Source: Trifolium pratense (taxonomy: Eukaryota > Streptophyta > Magnoliopsida > Fabales > Fabaceae). From it: DNA of 64,000 nucleotides. Below, one piece after another: positions 36,570-49,347 of the stretch (position 1 is the first letter of the stretch; each line of letters opens with the position of its first letter). Both the position numbers and the translations under genes were made by a program. A model generated the notes under the pieces. That model saw only the letters and a program-made list of their open reading frames with translations, was not told the DNA's origin and did not search any database. The stretch is taken from assembly GCF_020283565.1 (NCBI RefSeq), contig NC_060064.1, positions 6,098,001-6,162,000 of the forward strand. The letters are read 5' to 3'.

Positions 36570-38335
36570 TCTACGTGTCTTGTTTCAGATATATGTGATT
36601 TTTAGATGTGTGGTTTAATTCTTATTTGATGGTGGGTGAGTGAGTGCTAAAAAAATATGTCAAAATGAAACATACATTTATACATTAAATCATGTGGGAG
36701 GATTCCTTAGATTGATTTTTGGAGGATTGTGAGGTTGATGTTGATTTGCATGTCTAACTATATATGTCTCTTGCTTTTCAACCACATAGGTTCAATGATA
36801 TTTATTATTCAATCAAAAGTCTATTATTTATTAAAAAGTTTATATAAATAGGAAATATTTAGGGCAACATAAATATTTATTTAATTAGCATTGAAAAATC
36901 TCGAGTTTGAACTCGGACCTCTGCATATTGTATTCTACTAGTTGAGTTGAGTTATATATGTTGGGACAGAGATATAATATCTACAATTTTATTTTTACTA
37001 GTTCTATTTTTTTTTGGTATTTGTTCTATTTTTTTTCATAATAAATGATATAAATGCATAGTTGTGCTATGTTAATTATGAGATCTATAATCAACGATGC
37101 TTGAAGAGATATTTTTTTGTTTTTATCTATTTTAGGAATGGGGAATATTTTGTGAGGTCATGAGCCTATTATAATGACTTCTTTTCTTGCTTTCCCTTTC
37201 AAACAATAATGGGATGTGGCCCTTAGATACTAGTACTACCTTCGTTTAATTAGCAAATCAGTTATTGTTGAATTAATATTATACCGTTAGCTAAATTGAT
37301 ATTCTATGGAAAATGGAAAATGAAAATTTGTATATTTTTTTATGCAATCCATTTCAACACAATTTCTTGGCAATATAGTGTGGTTTTATGTCTCGGTTGT
37401 TACATTAATGCTTGAATGATAACTAATGAAATATATCCAGACTTTAGTGGGTTTGGCTAACTAATTTGTGAAATCATATATAATAACTACTGAGCTAGAA
37501 ATTAACTTCATAAAGCAGCCTTATAATGCCTTATGAATGAAATTAGTTTGACTTAAGGATTGCAAGACTTGAAGAGTTGAATGACTTGAATTCAATATAT
37601 CCATAATAAAGAAGAAATTTTAATACAACAACTAATTTTTAATGTGTCTATTTAAAAAATGGTTTGATTTCATTCTTCTTCCTTTTTTTTTCCTTTCATA
37701 AATAACCGTAAAAAATAAGAAAAATTTAACTTAACTGTGCAACTTTTTGTTTATTTAAAAACTAAGTTGGATGTATTAATTTAGCAGCCAGCCATTGCAT
37801 AAAAAAAATTATAGCTGGGGTGTCCACAATGGTCTAAGAAAAGGGGCCACATGCCGTTAGCAAGCAATTCAGCACATAAGTTGTCTAATAATAATTTGGC
37901 ATATATGTTAATCTCTTTTTTTTGTTGGGTTGATTGTCAAGTTTCACATCTCGCCTAATTTCTTAAATAAAGGAGATTGAAAAATAGCTATTGGAGAAGT
38001 CCCACATATATTAGATCTAAGTTTTATTTTTTTTTAAATGCACCAGTCAGTAACACTTTAAGCTTATATCTGATCTTTTGTTTTTCTCTATACTTTTTTA
38101 TTAGAGTGTTGTGAGAAGTGGTTAGATATTTCATATTTGCTTTTGAGAGTGTGAGTGTGCTGGGGGCCGTGGGAATGTTGAGGGTACGTAGTCTATGTGT
38201 TGTAACAATTTTCACATAGTGTTTATTCTTTGCAGGGCTGCCCCGACTATTTGAAGGTCAGGTTTGAATATTAAAAATGACCATAATAAAAAAAAATGTT
38301 AAACAATTAAAAGAATCATCTTCTATTTAAATTAT
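36570..38335. other. BIC1 upstream region and AT-rich spacer
   Basis: Contains the BIC1 promoter side. A SINE-like B box in inverse orientation (GAGTTTGAACTCGGACC) lies near 36902, followed by ACTAGTTGAGTTGAGTTATA, typical of a decayed legume SINE. No coding segment is visible. Confidence 0.4.
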
Positions 38336-38514
38336 GGGTCATGTTAACTTGTGCCCTAAGGGCACATGTTTATCTACCTAAAAATAGAAATATCTAGCAT
38401 TTAACGATACAAAGAATTTAATGCTTAGAGAATTGAATACAACACAAGTTCAATAAATATTTTCCACATTTATCTTCTTAACATGTGCCTTAAGGGCACA
38501 AGTTAACATTCTCC
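38336..38514. mobile_element. Small MULE-like MITE (179 bp)
   Basis: Inverted ends GGGTCATGTTAACTTGTGCC at the left and, on the other strand, GGAGAATGTTAACTTGTGCC at the right, each followed by a CTTAAGGGCACA-like palindrome. A perfect 9-bp direct repeat TTAAATTAT (38327-38335 and 38515-38523) flanks it. No coding content. Confidence 0.8.
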
Positions 38515-38523
38515 TTAAATTAT

Positions 38524-41300
38524 AAGGAACACCAACAAAGAATTCGTCCAAGTGGTAAAAGTTTTTATCTCCTTATGGATTCAATTTCATGGTTCATGCG
38601 TATGGAGAAAATTTGATTAGGAGATGAGAAAATTTCTAATAAAAAACACGTAATTATTTTTTTTTACTTGATTAGGATTTTTTTTTACTAAACATATGAT
38701 ATTTTATGAACATTGGTAATATATAACTATTATTTTAGGGCTTCAAAATTAATTTATTGAGTACATCTGATATTTTGTTAATATCGATAATATATAACTA
38801 TTATTATAGGACCTCAAAATTTTGAGTTGAGACCCCAAAATTTGGAAGCCAGATGTCGTCGCTCACCCTGCACCTTTATGGGGGCCGAGTCTGATTCTTT
38901 GGTTGTCAGTTTTGACAATGGCCGTGATTTTTTCTTCAATTTTAGAATTTCCACGTTTTGTTTTTAATGTTGTTGATTGCATTCTTTTATTTTTCTATAT
39001 GATTGTTTTTTTCATCATCTTTGTCTCTATAGTAAGATTTAATGAAAATTTAATCAAAAACAGTACGAGATGAGATGTGAGTTGCAATATAATGTCTTGG
39101 TTAATGAAAATTTAATCTAATTGAAAAATACGATTTCATTTCAGTAAGATTTTTCCACGGGAATTATTGCAGTTGTTATAGTCTGCTGGTCGATTATATC
39201 AGTTGTCCATTCATAAGCAAGTTGCAAATAGAAAAATCCAAACTTATCACAAAGGAAATCCTGATATTTTTAAAAGAAGAGATATATCAAGTTTATTATG
39301 ATTATTCTCATTTGATTAAATAATCATGCTTGTCACTTAAATCCACAGAAAGTCGGATCCAACTGAAAAATATAAAGACAGCAAGAGGATGGGTAACAGT
39401 GAAAATTCTTAATACATGTTCAATATCATAGTAGTTTTGTAGAATGTTTCATAATTTGTTCTTCAATTCATACAGAATGTCAACTTTGACGATCTAACAA
39501 CAATTAAATACAGTCCAACATTTTTTTTTATAAGCTTAAATGTACTTTTGGTTCACTATTTTAACAAAAACATAGTTTTAGTTTCTCCATTACTAAATTT
39601 GAGATTGTAGTCCCTCAATTTCCCAAGTTTTATATTTTTTTTTCCACAATTCAATGTGGGGCTTATTTTGTATGATGTGGCATTCCTGAATTGGATGATA
39701 AATATGAGATATTAGAAGAATATATTTACATTTGATCAATGACACCAAGAAAGAAATGCAACATTATGTATGGTTCAAGTGAGCAATGTTACCTACAAGT
39801 GGTTATACTCGAACACTACAAGTGTAAAAAATTACTTTTTTTTTTTAGTAATCTAGTGGTTATACTCGTATACTACAAGTGTGGAGAAGAATAAATCACA
39901 CTTTTATTTGCTTATATATTTTTTGGTCTAATAGTCCAGTAGCTAGAAATTTCATCTCAAGATGAATAAATGGAATATTCGGGGTTCGAATTCTAACTCC
40001 TACATATATAATGTGATGTTCATGAGCTAAGCTCGCAGCGACTATTTACTTATATGAGACATTATTGAATCATCATGTGTATAGAAAATATGTGGAACTT
40101 AACATGCGATCGAAATTGAGTCAAAGAAATGCTTTGAAATAAAATTCCTCCGTCTCTTCATTTAAGATGAAGATTTGATGCAAAGGAACGAGACCTTATT
40201 TTTATGTTCCACATGGGTGTGTTTTTGTTAGACAGACCCCCACTGTGGGTTACAATCAGAGGGATGTGTGTGGTGGCTTTAGGTTTATGATTTGAAATTT
40301 GGATTTTTCTCAACCATTGTGTGTGGTGGCAATTACAGTTGCATAAGAGTTTACATCAAACAAAGGGATGGTGCGAATGTAGTCGGTATTTTGTTACTGC
40401 ATTATAGTTGGTCACATTTGAGTTGTTCAATAGAAGATCAGAAGTTAGATTTAAAATTAAGTTTTATATTTAAAAAGGTAACAAAAATTTGAACTTAAGA
40501 TCTTAACCGTTCAATCTTGATCGAACAATCAGTATGTACTAATTGACTGCACTTAATCCATTTCTCAAACAAAGTCATAATATCGATAATGATATTTTTT
40601 TACCAGCAAAAAGAGAAGATATATTAATGAGTAAAATGTTGTATTGTAGGAACGTTTGATAAACTGGAATGCAGAGTTTGTTCTCATGATTTTTCATTTC
40701 TTTATATTTTTGTGTATATGATTTCTTTACATTTGTTTACCTTTTAAAATAAAAATATAAAATACAAACAAAAAATGAGTCGCACTTAATCAATTATGTC
40801 CCGGTCTTTGTTCAGTGTCACTTATTCTTTTATTTAAGTGTGTGCCAAAAATAAAATTTTTACACTAAAAGTGACAATTTTCAAACTTTTCACCACTTTT
40901 CAAGTCAAAATATCGAAACTGATTTTTTTAATAAGTGGTCTAAAGACATTATTTATTTTTCTAATATATGAATTTTTAAGTAGAAATATACATCTTAATA
41001 TCTTAATTTCTGAAAAGAAAAAAATATTAATAACATTTTATTTTTATTAACACCACAAGCATCTCGCTTCATATTTAATTTCTTTTCAAGGATATTGAAG
41101 ACTTTACTTTATTATCTTTAACACAAACACAAAGCCTTTACCTTTTCAATGGGTGTTTAGTGGGCGTGGAAGAATCAAAATTTGATAAGTTTGAAAAATG
41201 AGACTTGGTCCTTAAATAGACAATACTACAACATTCAAAGCATGATCGATGATTTCATGTCGTGCTTCGCTCATTCTTTTGTTGATGCAATGAATTTGTC
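38524..41300. other. Repeat-rich intergenic DNA, no gene recognised
   Basis: A phrase of the type (A)CTAGTGGTTATACTCG(A/T)ACACTACAAGTGT occurs at about 39787-39830 and 39848-39885, and a related form at 52165-52200. A B-box-like GGGGTTCGAATTCTAACTCC lies near 39980; together these indicate SINE relics. The 66-codon frame at 40292 and the 70-codon frame at 40838 show no domain. Confidence 0.4.
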
Positions 41301-41309
41301 AAATGGAAT

Positions 41310-41830
41310 AACAACTATTGTTGCATCATCCTTATTGTTGATGGAAGTTGTCTTGATTCTCCTGTTCGAGCCGACTTTGGGGTCTTATCAGAAATAACTC
41401 GGACTACTATTTATCAGGGTATTCTGACTTTATCCATGGGTCTTTGGACATCATGCTAACTGAATTATATGCAATTTATCATGGCCTCATTCTTTCAAAG
41501 GATATGGTCATTGGAGAACTTGTTTGCTACTCCGACTCCTTACATTGCATCAACCTTATCAAATGTCTCATTTCTAAGTTTCATGTTCATGTTGTGTTGA
41601 TTCAAAACATAAAGGAACCACTCTCTCACAAAAATGTTACTCTTTGCCGCACTCTAACATTCTAAGAGAGGGAAACCAATGCTCTAACTTGACTTCTTAG
41701 CAAAGTTATGAGCTTCTTCAGATGTTGATCTAATAATTGACAATTCTCCTCTGATAGGCATGCTTGATCTTGTTTGGAGCGACAAATTTTGAATTGTCTT
41801 CATTAGGGAATAGTCCCCCCGGGTCTTCTT
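41310..41830 (+). pseudogene. Degenerate LINE RNase H (RVT_3) fragment
   Basis: Read across two frames, the + strand gives NYCCIILIVDGSCLDSPVRA then, after a frame change, SLDIMLTELYAIYHGLILSK, DMVIGELVCYSDSLHCINLI and KFHVHVVLIQ. It resembles the Helitron-borne copy at 19030-19320 (VLNVDGSCLGSPIRA ... LYVVYRGLTLAKNLAIEELVCYS). The typical catalytic residues DG and TELYAIYHGL are present but the frame is broken, so this is a dead 3' end of a LINE. Confidence 0.7.
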
Positions 41831-42613
41831 TTTTTTCTTTTTCTAATTAGCATTGTAACTAAAAACACAGATAGAAAAATAGAAATAATCTCATTTAATT
41901 TTTATGATATATTCAAAAAAATAATTGTACTTCGTAAATTACTCTTTCTTTTCATTTACTGTTTCTTTTCATTTACTGTTGTAAAAGAACTTACTTTCAT
42001 TGAATGATATTATTTTGAAAATAATATTTTTTTTAAGCAACATTAATTAGTATCAAGAGTAATTAAGGATAGTTTGGAGGAGGAATGTATAATAATGTCA
42101 AAATTTTAATTTTTTTTTGTTTACAATGAAGCTGAGATCGAACCCAGAACCTCTAGCATACTGCCCAAAACATAATTTATTTACTAAATAACGGATAAGA
42201 TCAAAATTTTAAATCAATTACTAATATTGATTTAAACAAAACATAATTTAAGATCTAAAAACTTGATTAAAATCATCCTTAAACACTGAATTAAAATCCC
42301 CTAATTTTAAACTGTGGACGCGAGGAAGAAAGTTCAAGAATTCTTATTTACTTTAAAAACCAGTAGCTTACTTGAAGAAGGTAACAAACATCTATGACTA
42401 TAACAAGTCCTGGCCATCATTACTATTCACTGTACAATAATATAAGCTAACTTACTTGTTCACACATATGTCAAAAAGCCTCAAAACACACACAAGTTTG
42501 GAAAGTACTTAGCTTTCATTTGCTATAGAGGGCAAAAACCTAGACCAATCTCTATCCCTAAAATCGATGCAGTGGTAAAGAAATGCAAGGAAATAAAGTT
42601 GGGGAAAAGAGTA
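41831..42613. other. Intergenic DNA and probable FtsZ2 3' UTR
   Basis: AT-rich. The inverse B-box-like GAGATCGAACCCAGAACCTC near 42133 is a decayed SINE signature. The last 200-300 bases before 42614 are probably FtsZ2 3' UTR. Confidence 0.4.
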
Positions 42614-45600
42614 TTAAGCTCTTGGATAGCGTAAGCGACCTTTCTTCTTTAAGAACTCTGGTATCTCAACCAAACCACCATCAGTGAAAGTGGAAGATCG
42701 TCGACTGGCAATGGTATCTCCTTGTGAGAGTTGACTGGTCTGCAATTTTGGCAAAAACCACAATTATGGGTATGACATCACAGAGGGAGGAGGGTTAGGG
42801 GATTAAGACTTAAGACATACCTGTACGGGTCTCGCTTCACTTTCCTCCTGACGCTTGAATCCCGTGGCAATCAATGTTATGCTCACCTATATGAAACCAA
42901 ATGACATGGTTCACCATGGGCATACAGTATACACAAATTAAACTGATGAAAAATGCTATTTGGTACAATTGTTTTCATTGAAGTTGCATGAAAGACTGAG
43001 TGAGAACAGATAGTTACTTCTAAAACAAATTTTACATGAAACTCACCATATAATGGTCATGCATTCCCTTTTTGGTACTCAATTTTGTACTAAATCATTC
43101 GCATTAGATTAACGTTGTTAAACTAATTATAGGAAATGGTAGTTTAACGAGGATTCAGCCCTAGATGTTGTAAACCATTGACTTTTCCTTTGACAAAAGT
43201 AGCACAACGATCCAGCTAAAGAATTTATAACTTTTATATCCAGGAGTGATTGCAGTATATCTGCTGTTTCTTTACACACTGATCACTGAGCCAGGGTAAT
43301 GTTGCCTAATTCATTTCTAGAAAAACATTTGCATAATAACATATAGAAGTTCATAGATAAACAACTTTACATAGTTGTATTTACTTACTTGACCACTGAG
43401 CGATGGATCTATTACTGCTCCAAATATTAAATTAGCAGTAGGATCCACAAGGTCGTATATAACTTCTGCTGCGGCATTTACCTGTACATAATAAAAGGCC
43501 ATCTTAAATAGAGGAGTATAGTGAATTTAATAGAGAGCAGATCACGAAGTAGCTAGTCACTCAGAGTTCAGAATAAAAAGCTTGTTCATTATATTTCTTT
43601 GCACACAGCATGGATGCCAAAGCATGCTTTACACAACCACTCACTTCAAAACTTAAGTTTATAAATAGTTCACTGGAAAAGTAAGATAACATAATTATTT
43701 TAACTGGACTACAGGACAGAGGAAACATCTTTTTGCAAAACAAATTATAAACATCCATTTATTTCCAAGTTATTAAAAATAAATACTCTGGCCTTCCTGG
43801 CAACGATTTTCACAGGAATATTAGTAATGATAGAACACCTAGACCAAGGCAATTACAAAAACTGTTTGGTTAATATTCAAAATTCCTGGGAATTAAATTC
43901 CAGAAAATAACTAGAATATCTATTTAGTTTTCAATGCATATTCGCATAAATATGTTATAATTCGGAAATGCCCCTATTACACATGTTAATTTATTGTGTT
44001 TAAATGTAATTTGTGTGTTTTTAATTCAGTGCGTGTCTCAAATTCCATGATCCTTAGGTGATCCAAATTCTGAAGCAACAGAGGGAGAGTAAATTTTTTA
44101 AACCAAAAGAAAGGAGACAGAAACATCATGTGCACAGATGTAAATAACAAAGGTTTAATCTTATGCAAAGCTGAAAGAGCAAGAGGGGTAGCCAACTACC
44201 TCAAACAAGGTCAGATCACTTCCACCAGTTATGTTCCATACAATTCCAGTGGCCCTCTCTATACCAATATCTAGTAAGGGTGACTGGATAGCATTTAATG
44301 CAGCATCTCTTGCCCTCGTTTTCCCTTCAATACAAAAAGAAGCTAGATCATAAATTTCAATAATAAATATAACCATCAACCACAATGTGCTCATCAATTC
44401 TGAGCTAATCAATGGGTGGTATATGCCAACCAAAGGGTGTAATACATTCATATTTTAGTATAAGTTAACAGAATTTTAAAGTGTGCATGACTCAAGAGAG
44501 TTAATTACACAAAAAATTGTTTTGTTTGGATTTGTTATGTTAAGGAATAGTTTCAAGGCAATGCCAGCTATCCTCTAAAAGAACTTTCACTGCACAATCC
44601 TTCTGCTATAGACATGCATGCCATATGGTAAGCTAATAAAACATAGGGTCTTGCTAACAAGTACCGCTTGGGCACTTGTTAAGGAACCAAAAAGGGAAAT
44701 AAAAGAAGAGTTTTGTCTTGAAAAATCCAAAATTTAAACTTTTATGGTGTTGAATGCACAGGTTTGAGTATCACACCACACTCTACACGTGCATTATGTA
44801 AGAAAAACACAGGTTTCAGAGTAATTAGTAGGGTCAAATAGAAGATATGGACTCGGGAGAAGCGTTGCAACCTAATTAGCGGTTTACATACATACCAGTT
44901 GCAGTTCCTATCCCCATAAGTGAAGAACCTGCATTGGCCATTATAGCTCTAACATCGGCAAAATCAACATTCACCAACCCGGGTATCTGCAAATTAACAA
45001 TATTAACAAGCATTTATAATTTTTTAAAAATGACACCGTCAACTTTGAAACATGGGCAAAGTATAATTAGGACATCTTATTAGTGAGTTGGCAGAGGTTG
45101 TTTCATCAAAATGCCTAAAATTGATAACAACAAATATATCAATTCTAATTAATAAATTAATAAGCTAATGGTAACACAATTTTGAACCAACATTATAAAC
45201 AACTCAATACCCACAGGTGAATTAGGGGACTACCGGATTTGTCAAAACAAATGAAGACCTAATTAAGTGCCCCTTCTCCCATCCTTTTTTTTCTTTACTA
45301 CTTTACAATCAGAATTTGACGTAACAAACTAAACAAAGCAACAACAGTAAGGTATTTGTTCATGTCCAAAGGAATTTATGATTACATACCGTAATAATAT
45401 CAGAAATACCACGAACACCTTGTCGAAGAATATCATCAGCCAGATTGAATGCTTCAGTTACAGGGGTAGACTGAGAAACTGCAGTCAGCAACTTGTCATT
45501 TGGAATAACTATCAGGGTATCGACATTATCTCTTAAGGCTGCAATTCCTTCTTGTGCTTGAACTGCCCTCCTCCGTCCTTCAAACGAGAAAGGGGTTGTG

Positions 45601-47721
45601 ACAATACCAACAGTTAGTATACCCATTGACTTTGTGATACCAGCAATAACTGGAGCTGCACCAGTGCCAGTTCCTCCGCCCATTCCAGCCTACATAAATA
45701 AGTTTTGATTTTCAAATTTACCAAAATATACCAATGACTAACAATTTGGAATTGCAGCTGTGTCTATCCCAATTCTGAAATATCCACATAGACAGTGACT
45801 AATGATCAAAATTCAAAACTGTAAAGACTAGAATTTTATACACATTATAATAATTTGTCTTCTAAAATTTATAAGGAATATAACAGAAAAAGTAATATAA
45901 ATTGCGTAGGTTTCAAAAAACTTATATTATAATCTAATAAGCTATAATTTGAAGTCTGAACATCATACCACCACAGTATTTAAAATTGCAAATCTCTTAC
46001 ATTTTGAGAAAAAAGCATAACTTTTATAATTTCAAAGTGACATCCGAGAGAAATGATACTTTCATAGCAGTTCTTAGATAAGTTCACAATCTAAGTGTAG
46101 TAATCTGTCATGAAAAATACTTTTTTGATAAATAAATGAGTGAATGACAGTGCCTTCTCACACAAATGAGCTTCCAATTGAAGTGGAGATGCTAGCAACC
46201 TAGTTGTATGGGGATTGATGTATAAGGCAGTTTATTACTTTTACATATCAGAGAAGTTGCTACACATTGTAAGGAATTTAAGCAACTTTTATACATTAGT
46301 TCTCATTGATAAGCATGTGCCCAGGTTCATTTTATTTTAAGTGAAGAGGTTTGGACCGACAGATATCCTGATTTGTTGATACTTTTGTTTTGACAGTGCA
46401 AACTTCTGCTTTACCCCCTATTAATGACCCCCCCTCAACCCAAACAGAAAAAAGCCCAATACTACTTAAGACTGAACACTGAAACGAATGTATAAGATAA
46501 AAAGCCTTACTTATAGTTGAGAATAATGCTGCATTCTTACATGTGGAAGACATGCAAAAACACCCAAAAGAATGATTGACATAAGTAGGAAAATAAACTA
46601 TGCATGATGAGGTATAAGGGTCTGATAACTCAAATCAAACACTTGGATACTACCATAGAAAATTTAGAAGAGGCATGCAGAAAAGAGGTCTTCATAATGA
46701 GCCAAATAAAATAAAAAAGATTACACCAGATTAGTCTAAGTCCTCGGATGTAGTCCCTAGATAACCTCTTTGTGGAATATTGAGGCCTATTTCTTCTCAC
46801 ACTACACAATATATGACCACATCCTTTCTTTTCCTATCAATTATATATTACTAAATCCTACTTTGAGTCCCGAATAACAAAAAATAATGTATTTTGGTAT
46901 TGTAATCAAGCATATAAATCATGTCTAGCGATGGTAATATTTAGAAATGAGCACTGCAGTATACTAAAAATAAAATTCATAATGCTAAACTGTAATGTAG
47001 GTAACAACAGCTATAATTGAAGGAAAGTGGTCGAACATACAGTAACAAAGACCATATCAGCTCCATAAACCGCCTCTTGTATTGATTCTTTACTTTCTTT
47101 GGCAGCATTCATACCAATCTCCGGGTTACCACCGGCACCAAGACCCCGTGTAAGCTCTTGACCAATTGGCAATCGGTTCTCAGAATTGACAGGCGACATC
47201 CTCATCGCCTGAACATCAGTATTAACAATCCAAAACTCCACACCATTCATAGAACTCTCAATCATACGATTGACTGCATTCGACCCACCACCACCAACAC
47301 CAATAACTTTTATCTTCGCTTCATTATAATTACTTGGAATAGAAGTGTCTTCCAATTCTTCATCCACATCTCCACCCGACGTATCCTTTCTCAGTCTATT
47401 CGGGTTATTCAATGCACCACTTCCTTCTCCTCTAAGCATCGAAATCTCAGGATGAAGATCCAAAAAAGGGTCTTTGCTATGATGATAAGGAGTCACACTA
47501 TGCGAATTCGGTAAACCAGCAGACTTCACTTGAAACAAACCGCATTTTCTGTTACCACTCAAAAATCCAAACTTGTTTTCGTGAATTTTCACGAAAAACG
47601 GTTTATTAATTTGTCGATTCTCTAACAGTTTTCTTCCTCCATTAACAGCTAACACCCCTGCTGAATTTCGAGAATTCGCAGGTGCAAAACATGTTGCCAT
47701 TGTTACAGTATCTAAACTCAT
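42614..47721 (-). CDS. FTSZ2: Plastid division protein FtsZ2
   Basis: A tubulin-like GTPase that builds the stromal Z ring at the chloroplast division site. Exons on the minus strand: 47721-47041, 45689-45390, 44986-44896, 44324-44200, 43481-43389, 42886-42821, 42739-42614; the phases agree and give 493 residues. Landmarks: an N-terminal serine/basic transit-peptide-like region to about residue 80; [17 protein letters not shown]; the nucleotide-binding [16 protein letters not shown]; the tubulin signature GGGTGTG at about 231-237; [18 protein letters not shown]; and the C-terminal [10 protein letters not shown] at about 477-486. The last motif, in FtsZ2 but not FtsZ1, contacts ARC6 in Arabidopsis. 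An ATG at 47700 (AACAATGGC context, MATCFAP) matches the Arabidopsis start and may be the real initiation codon. Confidence 0.94.
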
Positions 47722-48325
47722 GAGTTGTAATTAATGTATCAATTAAGAGAAAAAAAGTGAAATTTAATATGTGAAAATTGCAATTCGGTTACAATTGTTT
47801 GTTCTAACACACCTGTTGATAAAAAAAAATACATTAACAGTTAATTAATAATTGAAATATTAGGGTGAAAGTAACTGAAATTCAACGGTAATAACGATGA
47901 TAATAATAATGATAAAAGTGAATAAAATGCAGAAAATTGATGATAATGAAGTTAAAAGCAGAAATTTGAAGAAGCGAAATGGGAATTGGTGAGTGATAAG
48001 TGAAAAATTGAGAGGGATGAAGAAGAAAACCTGAGGAATGGGATTGGGAGAAAGTGAGAGGAGTAGCATTCGAGTGAGTGAGTGAGTGATGGAACCAACA
48101 AAAAAGAGAGGGTTTTGTAGTGACTTCTTTTTCTTAGCTGTCCATTTTTGTTGATAATGAAATCATTTATTAGTCGAAAATGAACTTGTCGAAGTGATAA
48201 GGGTTTTGGTCGTAATGACGGTGAAAACTTCCTACCAATATGTAACAAAAAAAAAAATTATCAAATATCTATGTGAGTTGTTTATGTGAACTTAATTCTC
48301 AGTTGATTGAGATATCGTATTATAA
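47722..48325. promoter_or_regulatory. FtsZ2 5' UTR and promoter side
   Basis: About 350 bases upstream of the start could hold a 5' UTR intron: plant FtsZ2 genes often have one and an AG follows a T-rich tract on the minus strand, but I cannot fix its ends. No TATA box is decisive. The frames at 47860-48248 are low-complexity. Confidence 0.3.
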
Positions 48326-48503
48326 TTTATTTTTTTGAAAACTCGATATCCGGCACAAGGATCGACTAATTCGAGGGGGGCAATCTCACCGTCCACTTGC
48401 GGGGGCCCGTTTAAAGCCAGAGTATTTTTACTCTGTATGGACTAACCCATCGAAATTGACACAAGAGATAATCGAACCTGAGACCTTGAGAGTAGTACAC
48501 TCC
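48326..48503 (-). mobile_element. SINE upstream of FtsZ2, 10-bp target duplication
   Basis: The minus strand contains GGTTCGATTATCTC (B box), CCTTGTGCCGGATATCGAG and a terminal A-run. A direct repeat CGTATTATAA flanks it (48316-48325 and 48504-48513). About 178 bp and non-coding. Confidence 0.75.
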
Positions 48504-48614
48504 CGTATTATAAATTTATATATACAAGATTGAGGGTTTAAACTTCAAATATCTCATTTATTCACTTTAAAGAGTAAAATTTATAGCAGCTAAACAACTT
48601 GGAAAAAAAATTGG

Positions 48615-49124
48615 GTTAAATATATTTTTGATCCCTATAGTTTTCTAGAATTTTCGTTTTAGTCTCTGAAGTTTGTTTTCACACTTTTTAGTCACTGAAG
48701 TTTCATCGGTCAATGCTTTTAGTCCATATTTTTCATTCAACTCGTGTATACTTTAACATTTTTGAATGATATTTTGTATTCATGTTTATAATATTATAAG
48801 AACATCTCCGATAAAAATTTAGAATTCTTTAACATAAGGTGAATTATTTTATGAATTTTTATGTGCAAAAAACAAAAAAAAAATCATATTTAATTCATCT
48901 TTTATTAAAAAAAATATAAACTTTTGTAGCAAATATTCATATAATGTACTAATCATGACCGCAGAAAAAAAATTAAATTTTCAAATGGCACGCACGAGTT
49001 GAATGAAAAGTAAATACTAAAAACATTTACCGATAAAAATTTATGAACTAAAAAATGTGAAAACAAATTTCATGGACTAAAACGAAAATTTTAGGAAACT
49101 ATATGAACCAAAAACATATTTAAC
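48615..49124. mobile_element. Foldback MITE, about 510 bp
   Basis: Left arm GTTAAATATATTTTTGATCC..TATAG and right arm (reverse) GTTAAATATGTTTTTGGTTC..ATATAG are inverted repeats, followed in both arms by AATTTTCGTTTTAGTC. The GGTTAAATATNTTTTNGNTCC end is a phrase I associate with common legume MITEs. Poly-A flanks hide any target duplication, so the ends are approximate. Confidence 0.65.
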
Positions 49125-49338
49125 AAAAAAAAAATTAAATGAGTTAATTAACTTGGCAAAGTTAGTTATTATGCTTTCATCAAAGATTTTTTTTTTTTAT
49201 ATAATCAAAGAATGTTAATTTCTACTTAAATTACTACTACTAACAATGTTTTATTTATGGTTTACGGATCCAACCAACTTATGTTGAAAACATTTATGTA
49301 TCTCTTAAAATTAGTACATGATTTAAAGCAACTTTGGT
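49125..49338. other. AT-rich spacer between two foldback elements
   Basis: No gene or repeat recognised. Confidence 0.4.
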
Positions 49339-49347
49339 CTCTATTAG

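Noticed and set aside
47158..47514. 118-codon + strand frame
   Set aside because: Antisense shadow of FtsZ2 exon 1.
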